A stretch of DNA of 64,000 bases from Methylomicrobium agile (lineage in GTDB: Bacteria > Pseudomonadota > Gammaproteobacteria > Methylococcales > Methylomonadaceae), in NCBI RefSeq assembly GCF_000733855.1, contig NZ_JPOJ01000001.1:1922001-1986000 (forward strand). The letters run 5' to 3'. Below are positions 9,474-18,159 of the stretch, in pieces (position 1 is the stretch's first letter; each line of letters starts with the position of its first letter). The notes under the pieces are model-generated. The model worked only from the letters and a program-made list of their open reading frames with translations, did no database searches and was not told where the DNA came from. Made by a program: the position numbers and the translations under genes.

Positions 9474-10214
9474 ATGAATAAGTTTCCGATTTTTGCCGGA
9501 ATAAGGCTTCCGGTGTCGAGCAAAGGCTGGTTGTTGTTGGCGTTCTTGCTGGTTGCGCCGTCCTGGAGCCTGGAAATCCGCGCCGCGCCCAAGCAGAACG
9601 ACGCGGCGGCGCAGGCCCTGCGCAAAGCCCAGGGCATGCTGCGGCAGTTGAGCGAGGAAAAAGCCGCGCTCGAAACCGAGAAAAAAGCGCTGGCGGACGA
9701 AGCGGAAAAGCTGCGTGGCGAGGTCGCCCGGCTCGAACCGCTCAAAGGCCAGGTCGAACAATACCGGGCCGGCCTGGAGAGCTCGCGAGGCGCCAACGGC
9801 GCGCTGCAGGAACAATTGCAGCGCGCGGGCACGCGCGAGCGCAATCTGCAGGACAAGCTGAAGGAAATCGTCGCCCAGGCCAGAGCGATCCAGAACGATA
9901 ACCAACTGCTGGTCGCGGCGGTTCGGGAGCGGGAAAAATGGATCGGCCAATGCGCCGAAAACAATAAGGCGCTGATCGCGGCCAACGGCGAAATGCTCGA
10001 ACAATACCGGAACAAGGGTTTTTGGGACAAACTTGCCGAGATCGAGCCGATTACCGGGATCGGCAAGGTCGAAACCGAAAATCTGGCCGAGGCTTACCAA
10101 TTCAAACTGCAAGACCTGAAGGTGACGCCGTTTGAAACTGAAGCGCAGGCGGACACGAACGCAGACGGAGCCGGCCAGCCGCCGGTTTCCGCTCAGGCCG
10201 GCCGGAGCGAATGA
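9474..10214 (+). CDS. Periplasmic coiled-coil protein of unknown function
   Basis: 246 residues. An N-terminal hydrophobic segment (WLLLAFLLVAPSWSLEIRA) acts as signal or anchor. A long heptad-rich region follows at about residues 38-170 (AAQALRKAQGMLRQLSEEKAALETEKKAL..., then EQYRAGLESSRGANGALQEQLQ). A conserved-looking block (FWDKLAEIEPITGIGKVETENLAEAYQFKLQDLKV) and an Ala/Pro tail close the protein. It begins 14 bases after the porin stop and is probably the last gene of the exbB-exbD-tonB-porin unit. I do not recognise a named family. A long helical rod could scaffold the porin or bridge the periplasm; this is a guess from shape. Confidence 0.75.
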   Translation: MNKFPIFAGIRLPVSSKGWLLLAFLLVAPSWSLEIRAAPKQNDAAAQALRKAQGMLRQLSEEKAALETEKKALADEAEKLRGEVARLEPLKGQVEQYRAGLESSRGANGALQEQLQRAGTRERNLQDKLKEIVAQARAIQNDNQLLVAAVREREKWIGQCAENNKALIAANGEMLEQYRNKGFWDKLAEIEPITGIGKVETENLAEAYQFKLQDLKVTPFETEAQADTNADGAGQPPVSAQAGRSE

Positions 10215-10752
10215 GTCCGCTGCGGCGGTGGGTGAGCTGGTTGTTTTACAGCACCGGTGTTGCGGGAGTGCCCGCCCGCCAGCAGTCCGGAGGCGGCGGC
10301 CGGACGGGATATTTATCTCGTCCGTAACGTTTTAAAGAGGGACGGATAGGGATGATGATTTTGTGTTTGCGGAGAATTTTCAAACATTGAGGACGGGGTT
10401 ATAAGCCGGCCAAGCGGTAGGGTACGCTGTGCGTACCATGAGAGGTGGAAAGCTCTTGTAGGGCGGATTCGCCGCCAGGCAATCCGCCATCACATTCAGC
10501 GATCCGTCATCCTGCGGCGGAACCCGGCAGAGCCGGTTCCGCCTTACGGATTGGCGTTTTGCTGTCGCGAAAACGCCCTACAGCTTTCCTATTTCAAATC
10601 CAGCCTTGAACTCCGAGGCTTGCGTTTTACAGGACGGGTATCTAACGGCGAGCGCGCGCGTGGAAACTATGAGAGGGAAGTTATTATCGACCGAATCCTT
10701 AGTGAGTTCCTTCCGTGGGCCGAGGCAAATCCCCAGCCCGTTTTTTTGTCCG
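10215..10752. other. Intergenic region with three repeat elements
   Basis: No credible gene. It holds a family F palindrome (10299-10330), a half family B copy (10417-10437), a family A element (10458-10581) and an imperfect plus-strand hairpin followed by seven T (10717-10747) that could end transcription of the upstream unit. The minus-strand cupin gene ends directly after it. Confidence 0.6.
10458..10581 (+). repeat. Family A interspersed element (long form)
   Basis: Begins GTAGGGCGGATTCGCCGCC and ends GAAAACGCCCTAC, with an extra internal hairpin (GGCGGAACCCGGCAG...CCGGTTCCGCC) absent from the 76-base form. An inverted counterpart of this long form is at 29621-29749. Confidence 0.85.
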
Positions 10753-11220
10753 TTATTTTTTCGGCGCGGGCGTGGAGGTGGCCGGTCCCATCCCGACGAT
10801 TTGAAGAATCGTATCTTCGTCCTTGGCCCCGTCGTAATGGACTTCATTGCCGTAGTGAGTGACGAAGCTGCCCGCCGGCACTGGCTTTAAATCGTCCGGA
10901 TTATAGTCGCTGCCGGTGCCGACCCACCAGGTGCCGGAAAGGACCGTAATGAACCGGTCGTGCGGATGCGCGTGCGGCTTGCTGTTGTGATGGGCTTTCC
11001 ATTTATTCAGCACCACGTACAGGCCGGGTTTTGAAGGATCGCCGACCAGCACCGCGGTTTCCGAGCCGCTGGGATTGGCGACCCATTTGATCTGGTCAGG
11101 CAGTTTGATCGATATGGCCTTGGGATCGAGGTCGGCGGCGGCCGCGGCGCCAACGCACAGGGACAGGCCGATTGCCAGCAGGCGCCGGTCGGGAATGGAG
11201 GGGCGGATGATATGAAACAT
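10753..11220 (-). CDS. Exported cupin-domain protein
   Basis: 155 residues with an N-terminal signal segment ending near VGAAAAA. A single cupin barrel follows, with the metal-binding set visible as HHNSKPHAHPHDRFITVLSG (His cluster) and a second His in THYGNEVHYDG. Cupins of this shape are small metal-binding sensors, isomerases or oxygenases; the substrate cannot be read. The gene starts 30 bases after the arylsulfotransferase-like gene on the same strand, so the two form an operon probably driven by the sigma-54-type promoter at 12737-12751. The envelope location matches the rest of the locus. Confidence 0.75.
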   Translation of the reverse strand: MFHIIRPSIPDRRLLAIGLSLCVGAAAAADLDPKAISIKLPDQIKWVANPSGSETAVLVGDPSKPGLYVVLNKWKAHHNSKPHAHPHDRFITVLSGTWWVGTGSDYNPDDLKPVPAGSFVTHYGNEVHYDGAKDEDTILQIVGMGPATSTPAPKK

Positions 11221-11250
11221 CGGATTCTCCTGACAAGGGATGTGTGGGGA

Positions 11251-12684
11251 TCAAGGTGCGGCGGAAATGCGGAATTGAGCCGGATCCGGCGGCGTCACGG
11301 CCTTTTCGCTATGCGGCGTGCCGGCCGGCACCCAAGCGTAAGGTACCGGCTGCCCCCGGTAGAGCTGGCGGTTGATGGTTGCCTTGCCGGTCACCGGGTC
11401 TTTCCCGACTTTGGCGTAGGGATTGACGTATTCCCAGACGATGTCGCCGCCGGGCGTCACCTGAAACAATCGGCCGCTCTGGCCTTCGTCGATGAAGGTA
11501 TTGCCGTTCGGCAGGCGGCGGGCCGCGCTGATATGCGTGCTGCGGAACGACCAGGCCGGCTCGCCGGAGCTTTCGCCGCTGTACTGCCAGACGATCTCGT
11601 TTTTGACCGGGTCGATTTCCAGTACCCGCGAGCCGCCGGTTCTGGGCACCGCGGCCGGCGGGTAGCCGGCGACGCCCTGATTGTCGAATACCAGCAAGTT
11701 GCCGGCGCCGGGCAGATCTTCCGGAATGATGTGGGCGTCATGCTGGGCGCTGATCTGATCGACCGGCCTCGGCACCTGGCGGGGCAATTGGCCTTCGAGC
11801 GTCGCGTCGGCATAATGCGGCCCCAGTCGCCAGACGATTTTGCCGGACTTCCGGTCGATGATCGCGATGAAGTTGGCGTTGCGGGAGTCGAACAGCAGAT
11901 TGCCGGGCGCGAAGCGCTTGTCGCCGGCCGCGAACCAGCGGTTCGGTCCGACCACCTTCAGGTTGTTCACATGCAGATAGTCCGCGATCGGCGCATTCCT
12001 GACCAGCTTCAGTTCGGCAGGCGTAAAGCCGAATGCTTGCAAGTGTTCGGAAGCGACCCATCTCCATACCACCTCGCCGGCCGGATTGACTTCGTAGATT
12101 ACATCGTCCAGCACCTGTGGCTGTTTGAAGCCTTTGATGGGATGGACCCGATTGGCCAGCACCACGGTATTGCCGTTCGGCAGCCGGGCCCAGTCGTGAT
12201 GTTGTTGCGCGGCGCCGCCGGGCGCCTTTTCGCCGAAACGCCATACCGTCTTACCTTCCCAATCCAGTTCGCCGATGGTCTTGGCGATGCGCCGGTTGAT
12301 CTGGCCCGGCACCAGGCTCGTTCCCTGGCCCTCGGCTGTTTCCAGCGTCACGAACACATGCCCCAGTTTCCCGCCGTTCACGGCCGGATCGATCAGCGTG
12401 CTGTGGCTGGCGGCGTCTTTCCATTCGTGCACCGGATTGCCGTTCATGTCGATCAGGCGGGCGACATTGTCGCCGCCGGTAAACAACACGAAGCTGTTGT
12501 AAGCGCGGGCCGGGTCGTAGAGGGTCGTGCCGGTCGGATAGATGCTGGGCGCAGCGGAGACCGCGGCGGCAACGAGGCCGCTAGCCAACAGGTAAGCGGC
12601 ATGACGCCGCACGTTTTTTGCAAGGCCGGACGCATGAAAGCGCGTCCGCGTCGGAGCGGGATTTGATTCGGAAAATGGAGTCAT
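11251..12684 (-). CDS. Arylsulfotransferase-like (ASST) beta-propeller protein, exported
   Basis: 477 residues with a signal peptide after a long charged N-terminus (YLLASGLVAAAVSAAPS). The body has repeated propeller blades with the family's wording: LIDMNGNPVHEWKD, NGNTVVLANR, IYEVNPAGEVVWRW, ARRLPNGNTFIDEGQSGRLFQVTPGGDIVWEYVNPY. This pattern matches the Arylsulfotran-type families, periplasmic enzymes that move a sulfuryl group between phenolic acceptors through a catalytic histidine. Candidate histidines are in QQHHDW and SAQHDAHII. Many relatives have no proven activity, so 'ASST-like' is as far as I go. It is the first gene of a two-gene minus-strand unit with a cupin, and is divergent from the TonB-dependent receptor. 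Confidence 0.78.
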   Translation of the reverse strand: MTPFSESNPAPTRTRFHASGLAKNVRRHAAYLLASGLVAAAVSAAPSIYPTGTTLYDPARAYNSFVLFTGGDNVARLIDMNGNPVHEWKDAASHSTLIDPAVNGGKLGHVFVTLETAEGQGTSLVPGQINRRIAKTIGELDWEGKTVWRFGEKAPGGAAQQHHDWARLPNGNTVVLANRVHPIKGFKQPQVLDDVIYEVNPAGEVVWRWVASEHLQAFGFTPAELKLVRNAPIADYLHVNNLKVVGPNRWFAAGDKRFAPGNLLFDSRNANFIAIIDRKSGKIVWRLGPHYADATLEGQLPRQVPRPVDQISAQHDAHIIPEDLPGAGNLLVFDNQGVAGYPPAAVPRTGGSRVLEIDPVKNEIVWQYSGESSGEPAWSFRSTHISAARRLPNGNTFIDEGQSGRLFQVTPGGDIVWEYVNPYAKVGKDPVTGKATINRQLYRGQPVPYAWVPAGTPHSEKAVTPPDPAQFRISAAP

Positions 12685-12736
12685 GTCGGGTTAGGGCGAA
12701 TGGCCGGGTTGTTGATCGATGAGCTTCCGGATTCCA

Positions 12737-12751
12737 GCAAGTTTTATTCCA
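12737..12751 (-). promoter_or_regulatory. Sigma-54 (-24/-12) promoter for the ASST-like/cupin unit
   Basis: On the minus strand this reads TGGAATAAAACTTGC. GG and GC are separated by exactly 10 bases, with one mismatch in the TGGCA block and a perfect TTGC. It ends 52 bases before the ASST-like start. The match is good, and two more such sites front the other units of this locus. Confidence 0.6.
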
Positions 12752-12776
12752 GCATCTTTAAACACAACCTTCAGTT

Positions 12777-12797
12777 GTAGGGTACGCTGTGCGTACC
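12777..12797 (+). repeat. Family B half element
   Basis: Left arm only (GTAGGGTACGCTGTGCGTACC), followed by ATGAAGGGTGAAAAG as in full copies and then directly by a family C variant, suggesting insertion of one element into another. Confidence 0.8.
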
Positions 12798-12816
12798 ATG
12801 AAGGGTGAAAAGCCCC

Positions 12817-12893
12817 GTAGGTTGGGTTAGCGAAGCGTAACCCAACACTCGAAGCCGAATCCTGTTGGGTTACGCTTCGCTAACCCAACCTAC
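12817..12893. repeat. Family C variant palindrome (GTAGGTTGGGTTAGCG...)
   Basis: Perfect inverted arms, GTAGGTTGGGTTAGCGAAGC against GCTTCGCTAACCCAACCTAC, about 30 bases each around a short centre. It has the same outer GTAGG/CCTAC and inner GCGAAGCG as family C but a different middle. Confidence 0.85.
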
Positions 12894-12905
12894 GGGACTT
12901 CAGTT

Positions 12906-12961
12906 GTAGGGTACGCTGTGCGTACTATGAAGGGTGAAAAGGTACGCACAGCGTACCCTAC
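12906..12961. repeat. Family B palindromic element
   Basis: Full copy: GTAGGGTACGCTGTGCGTAC, 15-base loop, GGTACGCACAGCGTACCCTAC. It is followed at once by a family F palindrome, as also happens at 28137-28241. Confidence 0.9.
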
Positions 12962-12969
12962 GGGGCTCT

Positions 12970-13001
12970 GCATGCCGGATGGGATATTTATCCCGTCCGT
13001 G
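12970..13001. repeat. Family F palindrome
   Basis: GCATGCCGGATGGGATATT followed by TATCCCGTCCGT. Other copies are at 10299-10330 and 28202-28241. Always found near a family B element in this window. Confidence 0.75.
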
Positions 13002-13165
13002 GAAGCACCGCAAGGAAAAGGCTGCTGGCTGAAGTACAGATCGTCAGCAGGGCATGTGGACGAATCAACAGCTTCAGATTGTGATTCAGGCGCTTTCCGA
13101 AGCGTGCTTCGCGTTTTTATAGAATTGAAAAGCATTTGAATATCATCGGGTTATTCATTTTTTAC

Positions 13166-13186
13166 CGGCAGGAGGCGATCCTGCCG
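13166..13186. promoter_or_regulatory. Perfect inverted repeat just upstream of the sigma-54 promoter
   Basis: CGGCAGGA-5 bases-TCCTGCCG, ending 7 bases before the -24 element of the receptor promoter. It could be an operator or a hairpin. A different inverted repeat sits in the same relative position before the rhodanese promoter. Confidence 0.4.
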
Positions 13187-13193
13187 CAGTCCT

Positions 13194-13208
13194 TGGCATA
13201 CGGCTTGC
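13194..13208 (+). promoter_or_regulatory. Sigma-54 (-24/-12) promoter for the TonB-dependent receptor
   Basis: TGGCATACGGCTTGC has GG-N10-GC spacing, with TGGCA and TTGC both intact. Transcription would begin near 13220, leaving a leader of about 90 bases before the GTG start. Confidence 0.72.
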
Positions 13209-13309
13209 GTTAAGGCTTGGTAATGGCCAAGGCATCGTATTCCCCGGGAACGGAACGGTTTGCCTTGCCTGAGAACGGATTTATCAACGTTTAACGCATA
13301 GGTGAATGA

Positions 13310-16048
13310 GTGAAAGAACATGAAACGGGCGTATTTCCAGTAAGCGCCGAACGACAGGATGTGCCGCCCTCGATCAGCCGCCGGCGCAAACTGGCGTCTT
13401 CGGTGGCGCTGGCGGTTGCGGGCGCTGCACTGCTGGGGGCTTACAATGTGTCCGCTGCGCCGGCGGACGAGGCCAAGAAGGCGGCGGGAGGCGAGCCGTC
13501 CGTTGCCGAACTGAAGGCCCAGGTCGAACGCCTGACGCGGGAGCTAGAAGCCTCCAAGCAGCGCGAGCAGGATTTGATTAACCAGGGCGCTGCCGAAGCG
13601 CCGTTGGATACGCCGGTGGCTGCCGGCGCGGTGGCGGGAGGAAACGGTCAGGGCGAGGCGGTGGCGGCGGCCGAGCCGCAAGCCGAAGAGGAGAAACCGG
13701 AAGAGCCCAAGAATCTGGCCGAAGTGACAGTGACCTCGCGGCGGAAGGAAGAAAAACTGCAGGACGTGCCGATTCCGATCGCGGTGATCGGCGGCGAGCA
13801 GATGAAGCGGGACAACATTGTCAGCGTGCAGGATTTTGCGCGCCGGGTGCCCAACCTCGGTGTGACCAATACCAATGCCCGGCAGACCAGTATCGCGTTG
13901 CGTGGGTTGGGCAAGAACAGCGGCAACGAATCGATGGAGTCCAGCGTCGGCGTGATGATCGACAACGTCTGGCAATCGTGGGTCGGCTCGACCTGGGTCA
14001 ACTTCGCCGATATCGATCATGTCGAGGTCTTGCGCGGTCCGCAGGGAACGTTGCAGGGCAAGAACAGCAACCTGGGCCTGATCAACGTGGTCAGTCAGAC
14101 GCCCAGCTTCAAGTCGGGTTATTACGCGGACGGCTTTGCCGGCAACCGTAATTCCCTGCAGGGCAAGTTCGGCGCGACCGGCACGATTTTGCCCGGCTTA
14201 CTGGCCTACCGCGCGTCCGGCTATATCGACAAGCGCGACGGCTGGGTCCAAAATCTCGACGTCGCCGTGACCGACGGCAAATTGCAGGAAACCGATTCGA
14301 TGGGCGGACGTCTCCAGTTTTTGCTGACGCCGAGCGACACGCTGTCGGCGCGCTTCATCCTGGATCGAACCTCTTCCACGCAAAGCATGAGCGTGAATCC
14401 CAACATGCTGGATCCGGCGACCTTTGCGGACGGCACGGTTCGCCCGACCACCTACAGCTCCCGTCTGGCGCGGGACTGGTTCGATGTCTTCGAACGGTCC
14501 GGACAGCCGATCACGGTGATCGGCGATCCCCGGAAAGTCGCGCAGGACAATAAACTGAAATCCCGCGCCGATAGCGAGGGCGTGTCCGCCGAAATTAATT
14601 GGGACGTGCTGGGCCACCGCTTCACCTCGGTTTCGGCCTACCGGAATTCGCTGTTCGAACCGCACCATGACGGCGACCGGTCGGTGGCCGACATCATGCG
14701 GATCGGGGGGGTGACCGTCGATAATGAACAGTGGTCGCAGGAGTTTCGCATCGCCTCCAAGGAGCCGGGGCCGATCGATTACCAGGCCGGCGTCTTCACG
14801 ATGCGCAGCGTGGCGGAAACCCTCAGCCAGAACCATTATGGCGACGACGCGGGCGCTTTTTATGCCAGCAACGCGCAATACGGCCGGCTGAATTCGACGG
14901 CCGTGGGACGGCAAATGATGTCGGCGTCGATGCGCGAGTTGATGGATACGGCCTATCTGAATCCCGCCACCGACAGTTACGCCGCCTACGGGCAGATCAA
15001 CTGGCATATCACCGACGCGGCGACGCTGACGCTGGGCTTGCGCGATACGTTCGAGCAGCGTTCCAACTCGGGCAACCATTACGCCATCGGGGGCGCCGAT
15101 TTGACCGCCTTGGCTTCCTCGATCGGCGCAACCGCGCAGAACCTGACCGATGCGCTGGCGATTCGGAGCGGACAGATCAAACCGAATTGGGTGGCCGCGC
15201 GGCAGGGTTTCGACCAGAACTCGCAAAACTGGCTGGTCAATCCGAGCTATAAAATCACCGATGACATCATGGCTTATTTCTCGGTCGCAGGCGGCCAGAA
15301 ATCCGGCGCCGCGCAATTCAACGCGAATACCGGCGAGGTCGAAAACGTCGATCCGGAAAACGTGATGGATTACGAATTGGGGATCAAGAGCAGCTGGCTG
15401 AATAAAACGCTGGTGTTCAACCTGAACTTGTACCAGACCGATATCGAAGGCTTCCAATCGCAACTGGTCATACCGGACGAAGTGCGGCCCGGCCAGTTCA
15501 GGACCCGTTTGGGTAACGTCGATGGCATCCAGCTGCGCGGCATCGAGCTGGAGTCGAGCTGGGACGTCACGCCCGGCCTGAATCTGTTTATGAACGGTTC
15601 GTACAATCACGCGATTTATACCGACTTCAAGAACGCGCCTTGCCCGCCCGAGGCGAACAAGGCGGTTTGCGACCAGACCGGCCTGACGCTGCCGAATGCG
15701 CCGGCTTTCACCGCCAACTTCGGTTTCGATTACCGGGTGCCGTTCGGTTTCGGCGTCGTCGACGATTATGGATTGCAGTGGCACGCCTATATGGTGGACA
15801 GCTTCAAGTCCGCGGCCAACTATAACGCCAGCCTCTCCGCATCCGGCAAGCAGCCGGCCTATCACGTGACCGACGGCGGTATCGGCCTGGGCACCAAGGA
15901 CGGCAAATACAACCTGGATCTGGTCGGCAGGAACGTCTTCGACACGATCTATTTGACCAACTCCAGCAACTGGTCCAGTACCGGCGCTTCCACCGGGACT
16001 TACGGCGATGCGCGTTATTACGGGGTGCATTTCCGGGCCAAATTTTAA
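13310..16048 (+). CDS. TonB-dependent outer-membrane receptor with N-terminal coiled-coil extension
   Basis: 912 residues from a GTG start; the ATG at 13320 is out of frame. A long signal region (RRRKLASSVALAVAGAALLGAYNVSAA) precedes a coiled coil at about 66-95 (VAELKAQVERLTRELEASKQREQDL) and an Ala/Glu linker. The TonB box-like segment is LAEVTVTSRRKEEKLQDVP. The plug follows (PIPIAVIGGEQMKRDNIVSVQDFARRVPNL; HVEVLRGPQGTLQGKNS), then a 22-strand barrel ending YYGVHFRAKF with terminal Phe. It belongs to the large siderophore/carbohydrate-type receptors; the substrate is not evident. A sigma-54 promoter stands about 100 bases upstream, unusual for an iron receptor and more in line with a nutrient-scavenging role. 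The SMP-30 gene follows on the same strand. Confidence 0.92.
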   Translation: MKEHETGVFPVSAERQDVPPSISRRRKLASSVALAVAGAALLGAYNVSAAPADEAKKAAGGEPSVAELKAQVERLTRELEASKQREQDLINQGAAEAPLDTPVAAGAVAGGNGQGEAVAAAEPQAEEEKPEEPKNLAEVTVTSRRKEEKLQDVPIPIAVIGGEQMKRDNIVSVQDFARRVPNLGVTNTNARQTSIALRGLGKNSGNESMESSVGVMIDNVWQSWVGSTWVNFADIDHVEVLRGPQGTLQGKNSNLGLINVVSQTPSFKSGYYADGFAGNRNSLQGKFGATGTILPGLLAYRASGYIDKRDGWVQNLDVAVTDGKLQETDSMGGRLQFLLTPSDTLSARFILDRTSSTQSMSVNPNMLDPATFADGTVRPTTYSSRLARDWFDVFERSGQPITVIGDPRKVAQDNKLKSRADSEGVSAEINWDVLGHRFTSVSAYRNSLFEPHHDGDRSVADIMRIGGVTVDNEQWSQEFRIASKEPGPIDYQAGVFTMRSVAETLSQNHYGDDAGAFYASNAQYGRLNSTAVGRQMMSASMRELMDTAYLNPATDSYAAYGQINWHITDAATLTLGLRDTFEQRSNSGNHYAIGGADLTALASSIGATAQNLTDALAIRSGQIKPNWVAARQGFDQNSQNWLVNPSYKITDDIMAYFSVAGGQKSGAAQFNANTGEVENVDPENVMDYELGIKSSWLNKTLVFNLNLYQTDIEGFQSQLVIPDEVRPGQFRTRLGNVDGIQLRGIELESSWDVTPGLNLFMNGSYNHAIYTDFKNAPCPPEANKAVCDQTGLTLPNAPAFTANFGFDYRVPFGFGVVDDYGLQWHAYMVDSFKSAANYNASLSASGKQPAYHVTDGGIGLGTKDGKYNLDLVGRNVFDTIYLTNSSNWSSTGASTGTYGDARYYGVHFRAKF

Positions 16049-16146
16049 CGCTGGCGGACCGGGCGGCGTTATGCCCGGTTCTGTTAAGGAGGCTCTGATT
16101 AAGTCCGGGAAACCTCCTTCGGGCAATGCCGTTATGTCAATGGGCC

Positions 16147-16212
16147 GTAGGGTGGATAAGCGAAGCGCATCCACCACACAATCGCCGAATACGCTTCGCT
16201 TATCCGGCCTAC
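16147..16212. repeat. Family C palindromic element
   Basis: GTAGGGTGGATAAGCGAAGCG with arm CGCTTCGCTTATCCGGCCTAC. It lies between the receptor and SMP-30 genes. Confidence 0.85.
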
Positions 16213-16310
16213 GGGAATCCTTAGATTTAACGGTCTTGCGGAAGAAGGGGACTTTATTCAGCGTTTCCTTGAGCTTGAGACTAAACGTAATGCAATTTCA
16301 GGAGAATTTC

Positions 16311-17264
16311 ATGTTATTCAAATCAATTTCCGCGTTAGGGATTTTATTCGCTGCAACTGCCGTGCAGGCCGACGATCCGGTCACGCCGGCGATACCGGGC
16401 GTCGCGGCCGGCGGGGTGGTGATCGAACTGATCAAGGACGGCTTCAAGGGCACCGAAGGGCCGATCGCGCATCCCGACGGCAGCCTGTTGTTTACCGAAA
16501 CGCAGGCCAACAACATCGTGCGCATCGCTCCCGACGACAAGGTGTCGGTGTTTTTGAAAAACTCCAACGGGTCCAACGGACTGGCCTGGACGCCGGAAGG
16601 CGAACTCGTTGCGGTGCAGGTGGCGAAAACCCAGGTCGGCGTTGTCTACCCCGTCAACAAGAAAAAGACCCTGGCCGAAAAATTCGAAGGCGCGGCATTC
16701 CAGCGCCCGAACGATCTGGTGCGCGCCAGCAACGGCGGCATTTATTTTACCGACAGCGGCACGCGGCCGACGAAGGAACAGCCCAATCCGCCGCCGTCGC
16801 ATCCGGGCGTGTTTTACATTAGCCCGTCCGGCGAATTGAAGCGGCTGGCCAACGATATCGAACGGCCCAACGGCATTCAATTGAGCAAGGACGAAAAAGT
16901 GCTGTATGTCGCCAATACGCCCGGCGAACATATCCTCGCCTACGATATCGCCGCCGACGGATCGATCGGGAATCGGCGCAACTTCGCCAAGCTGGAAGGC
17001 TGGAAGCAAGGCGAAGATAAAACCTGGTCCAGCGGCGCCGATGGTTTGGCTCTGGATGATGAGGACCGGCTGTATGTGGCATCGAATGCCGGCGTCGAGG
17101 TGTTCGACGCCAAGGGCGCGGCGCTGGGCGTGATTCCGATTCCGAATAAGCCGCAGAATCTGGCCTTCGCGGGTAAGGACAAGAAAATCCTGTATGTGGT
17201 CGGGCGCGGCGCCGCCTACAAAATCCCGCTGCTGGTGCAAGGCATCGGCAGCCGGGCGAAGTAA
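16311..17264 (+). CDS. SMP-30/gluconolactonase-like exported beta-propeller
   Basis: 317 residues. The start at 16311 has GGAG 8-11 bases upstream and gives a signal peptide (MLFKSISALGILFAATAVQA). The SMP-30/gluconolactonase/LRE pattern is clear: TEGPIAHPDGSLLFTETQAN (first metal-ligand Glu), SNGLAWTPEGELVAVQ, FQRPNDLVRASNGGIYFTDSG (Asn/Asp ligands), ERPNGIQLSKDEKVLYVANT and GADGLALDDEDRLYVASNAG. The family comprises calcium- or zinc-dependent lactonases and hydrolases; the true substrate here is unknown. An upstream start at 16008 was rejected because it overlaps the receptor gene and lacks the signal peptide. It may be co-transcribed with the receptor through the repeat, and is followed by a strong terminator. 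Confidence 0.87.
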   Translation: MLFKSISALGILFAATAVQADDPVTPAIPGVAAGGVVIELIKDGFKGTEGPIAHPDGSLLFTETQANNIVRIAPDDKVSVFLKNSNGSNGLAWTPEGELVAVQVAKTQVGVVYPVNKKKTLAEKFEGAAFQRPNDLVRASNGGIYFTDSGTRPTKEQPNPPPSHPGVFYISPSGELKRLANDIERPNGIQLSKDEKVLYVANTPGEHILAYDIAADGSIGNRRNFAKLEGWKQGEDKTWSSGADGLALDDEDRLYVASNAGVEVFDAKGAALGVIPIPNKPQNLAFAGKDKKILYVVGRGAAYKIPLLVQGIGSRAK

Positions 17265-17305
17265 GCCGCCGGTATCCCTTCGTTTTAGTCCCGTAGTGTG
17301 CTCCT

Positions 17306-17342
17306 GACGGGTCAAGGATTGATTCCTTGGCCCGTTTTTTTT
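17306..17342 (+). terminator. Rho-independent terminator after the SMP-30 gene
   Basis: Stem ACGGGTCAAGGA/TCCTTGGCCCGT with a short loop and a run of eight T. It sits 42 bases after the stop codon. Confidence 0.85.
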
Positions 17343-18128
17343 GTTGACTGCAGGTTTCGGGATGATCTTGCGAATGCCTGAAGGATGCATGGCGATAAGT
17401 TACACCGTTTGCCGGTATCTCTATCTGAAGCGGGGGAGCCGTGCAATACCATGAAGTCATGGATGTTGCGTAGACCGGGTAAGTCAAGCGCACTTGTGCT
17501 CTTTGGGGTATCCGGCGATTGCGTGGCGGATGCGCTTCGCTTATCCACCCTACACCCATCCTACGACCCTACATTCTTACAGTCGTACCCATCCTACGGC
17601 TCTTGTAGCGCTTGTAGGGCGGATTCGCCGTCAGGCTCCGCCATTGCTTTGAAGCCTGCTGGCGTTTTGTTATCGCGAAAACGCCCTACAGCTCTGGAGG
17701 CGATCAAGTGGGTATAGCGTTGTGGGAGCGACGCTTTCGTCGCGATGCTCGATGGCCGTTGATATTGAAAACCTTATGGCGGAACCGCTAGACCCCTTAT
17801 GGCGGAACCGCTGGCGCGTTCCGCCCTACCCATTCTGCATTCTTGCAAGTCGTACCCATCCCACGACCCTTGTGAGCGGATTCGCCGAAGGCAATCCGCC
17901 ATCAGGATGGCAAATGGTGTTTTGCTATCGCGAAAACACCCTACGGTTCTGCAATTTTCGGTGAGCCGGTCTGCGCTAAGGTCTTGCTAGCCGAGCAGCA
18001 GCCGGTGTTGTACGGCTGTTGGTATTTCATCAGCGAGAAAATGGGAGAGAGTTCCGGATTCTCTTCCGCATTGCTCACGTTCCGGAAATCAAGCAAAAAA
18101 TCCTTATGAATCATTCGTAAAGACGGTT
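17343..18128. other. Gene-poor spacer with decayed repeats
   Basis: No credible gene was found. It contains a half family C copy (17518-17553), a family A element (17614-17689), a degenerate family A relative (about 17872-17942) and short GGCGGAACCGCTGGCGCGTTCCGCC-type hairpins near 17790-17825. It separates the SMP-30 gene from the rhodanese promoter. Confidence 0.6.
17614..17689 (+). repeat. Family A interspersed element (short form)
   Basis: GTAGGGCGGATTCGCC... TTTGAAGCCTG...GGCGTTTT...GAAAACGCCCTAC, 76 bases, slightly diverged from the units of the tandem array at 56021-56704. Confidence 0.85.
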
Positions 18129-18148
18129 TTTTCCGATGCGTCGGAAAA
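18129..18148. promoter_or_regulatory. Perfect inverted repeat upstream of the rhodanese sigma-54 promoter
   Basis: TTTTCCGA-TGCG-TCGGAAAA ends 11 bases before the -24 element. It is too close to the promoter for a classic remote enhancer, so a repressor or IHF-like role is possible. TTCCGG motifs recur at about 18052-18057 and 18080-18085. Confidence 0.4.
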
Positions 18149-18159
18149 TCGACCGGTTC

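Noticed and set aside
16049-16310. A fourth sigma-54 promoter before the SMP-30 gene
   Set aside because: TTGC occurs (GTCTTGCGG), but there is no GG at the required 10-base spacing. The gene is more likely read from the receptor promoter.
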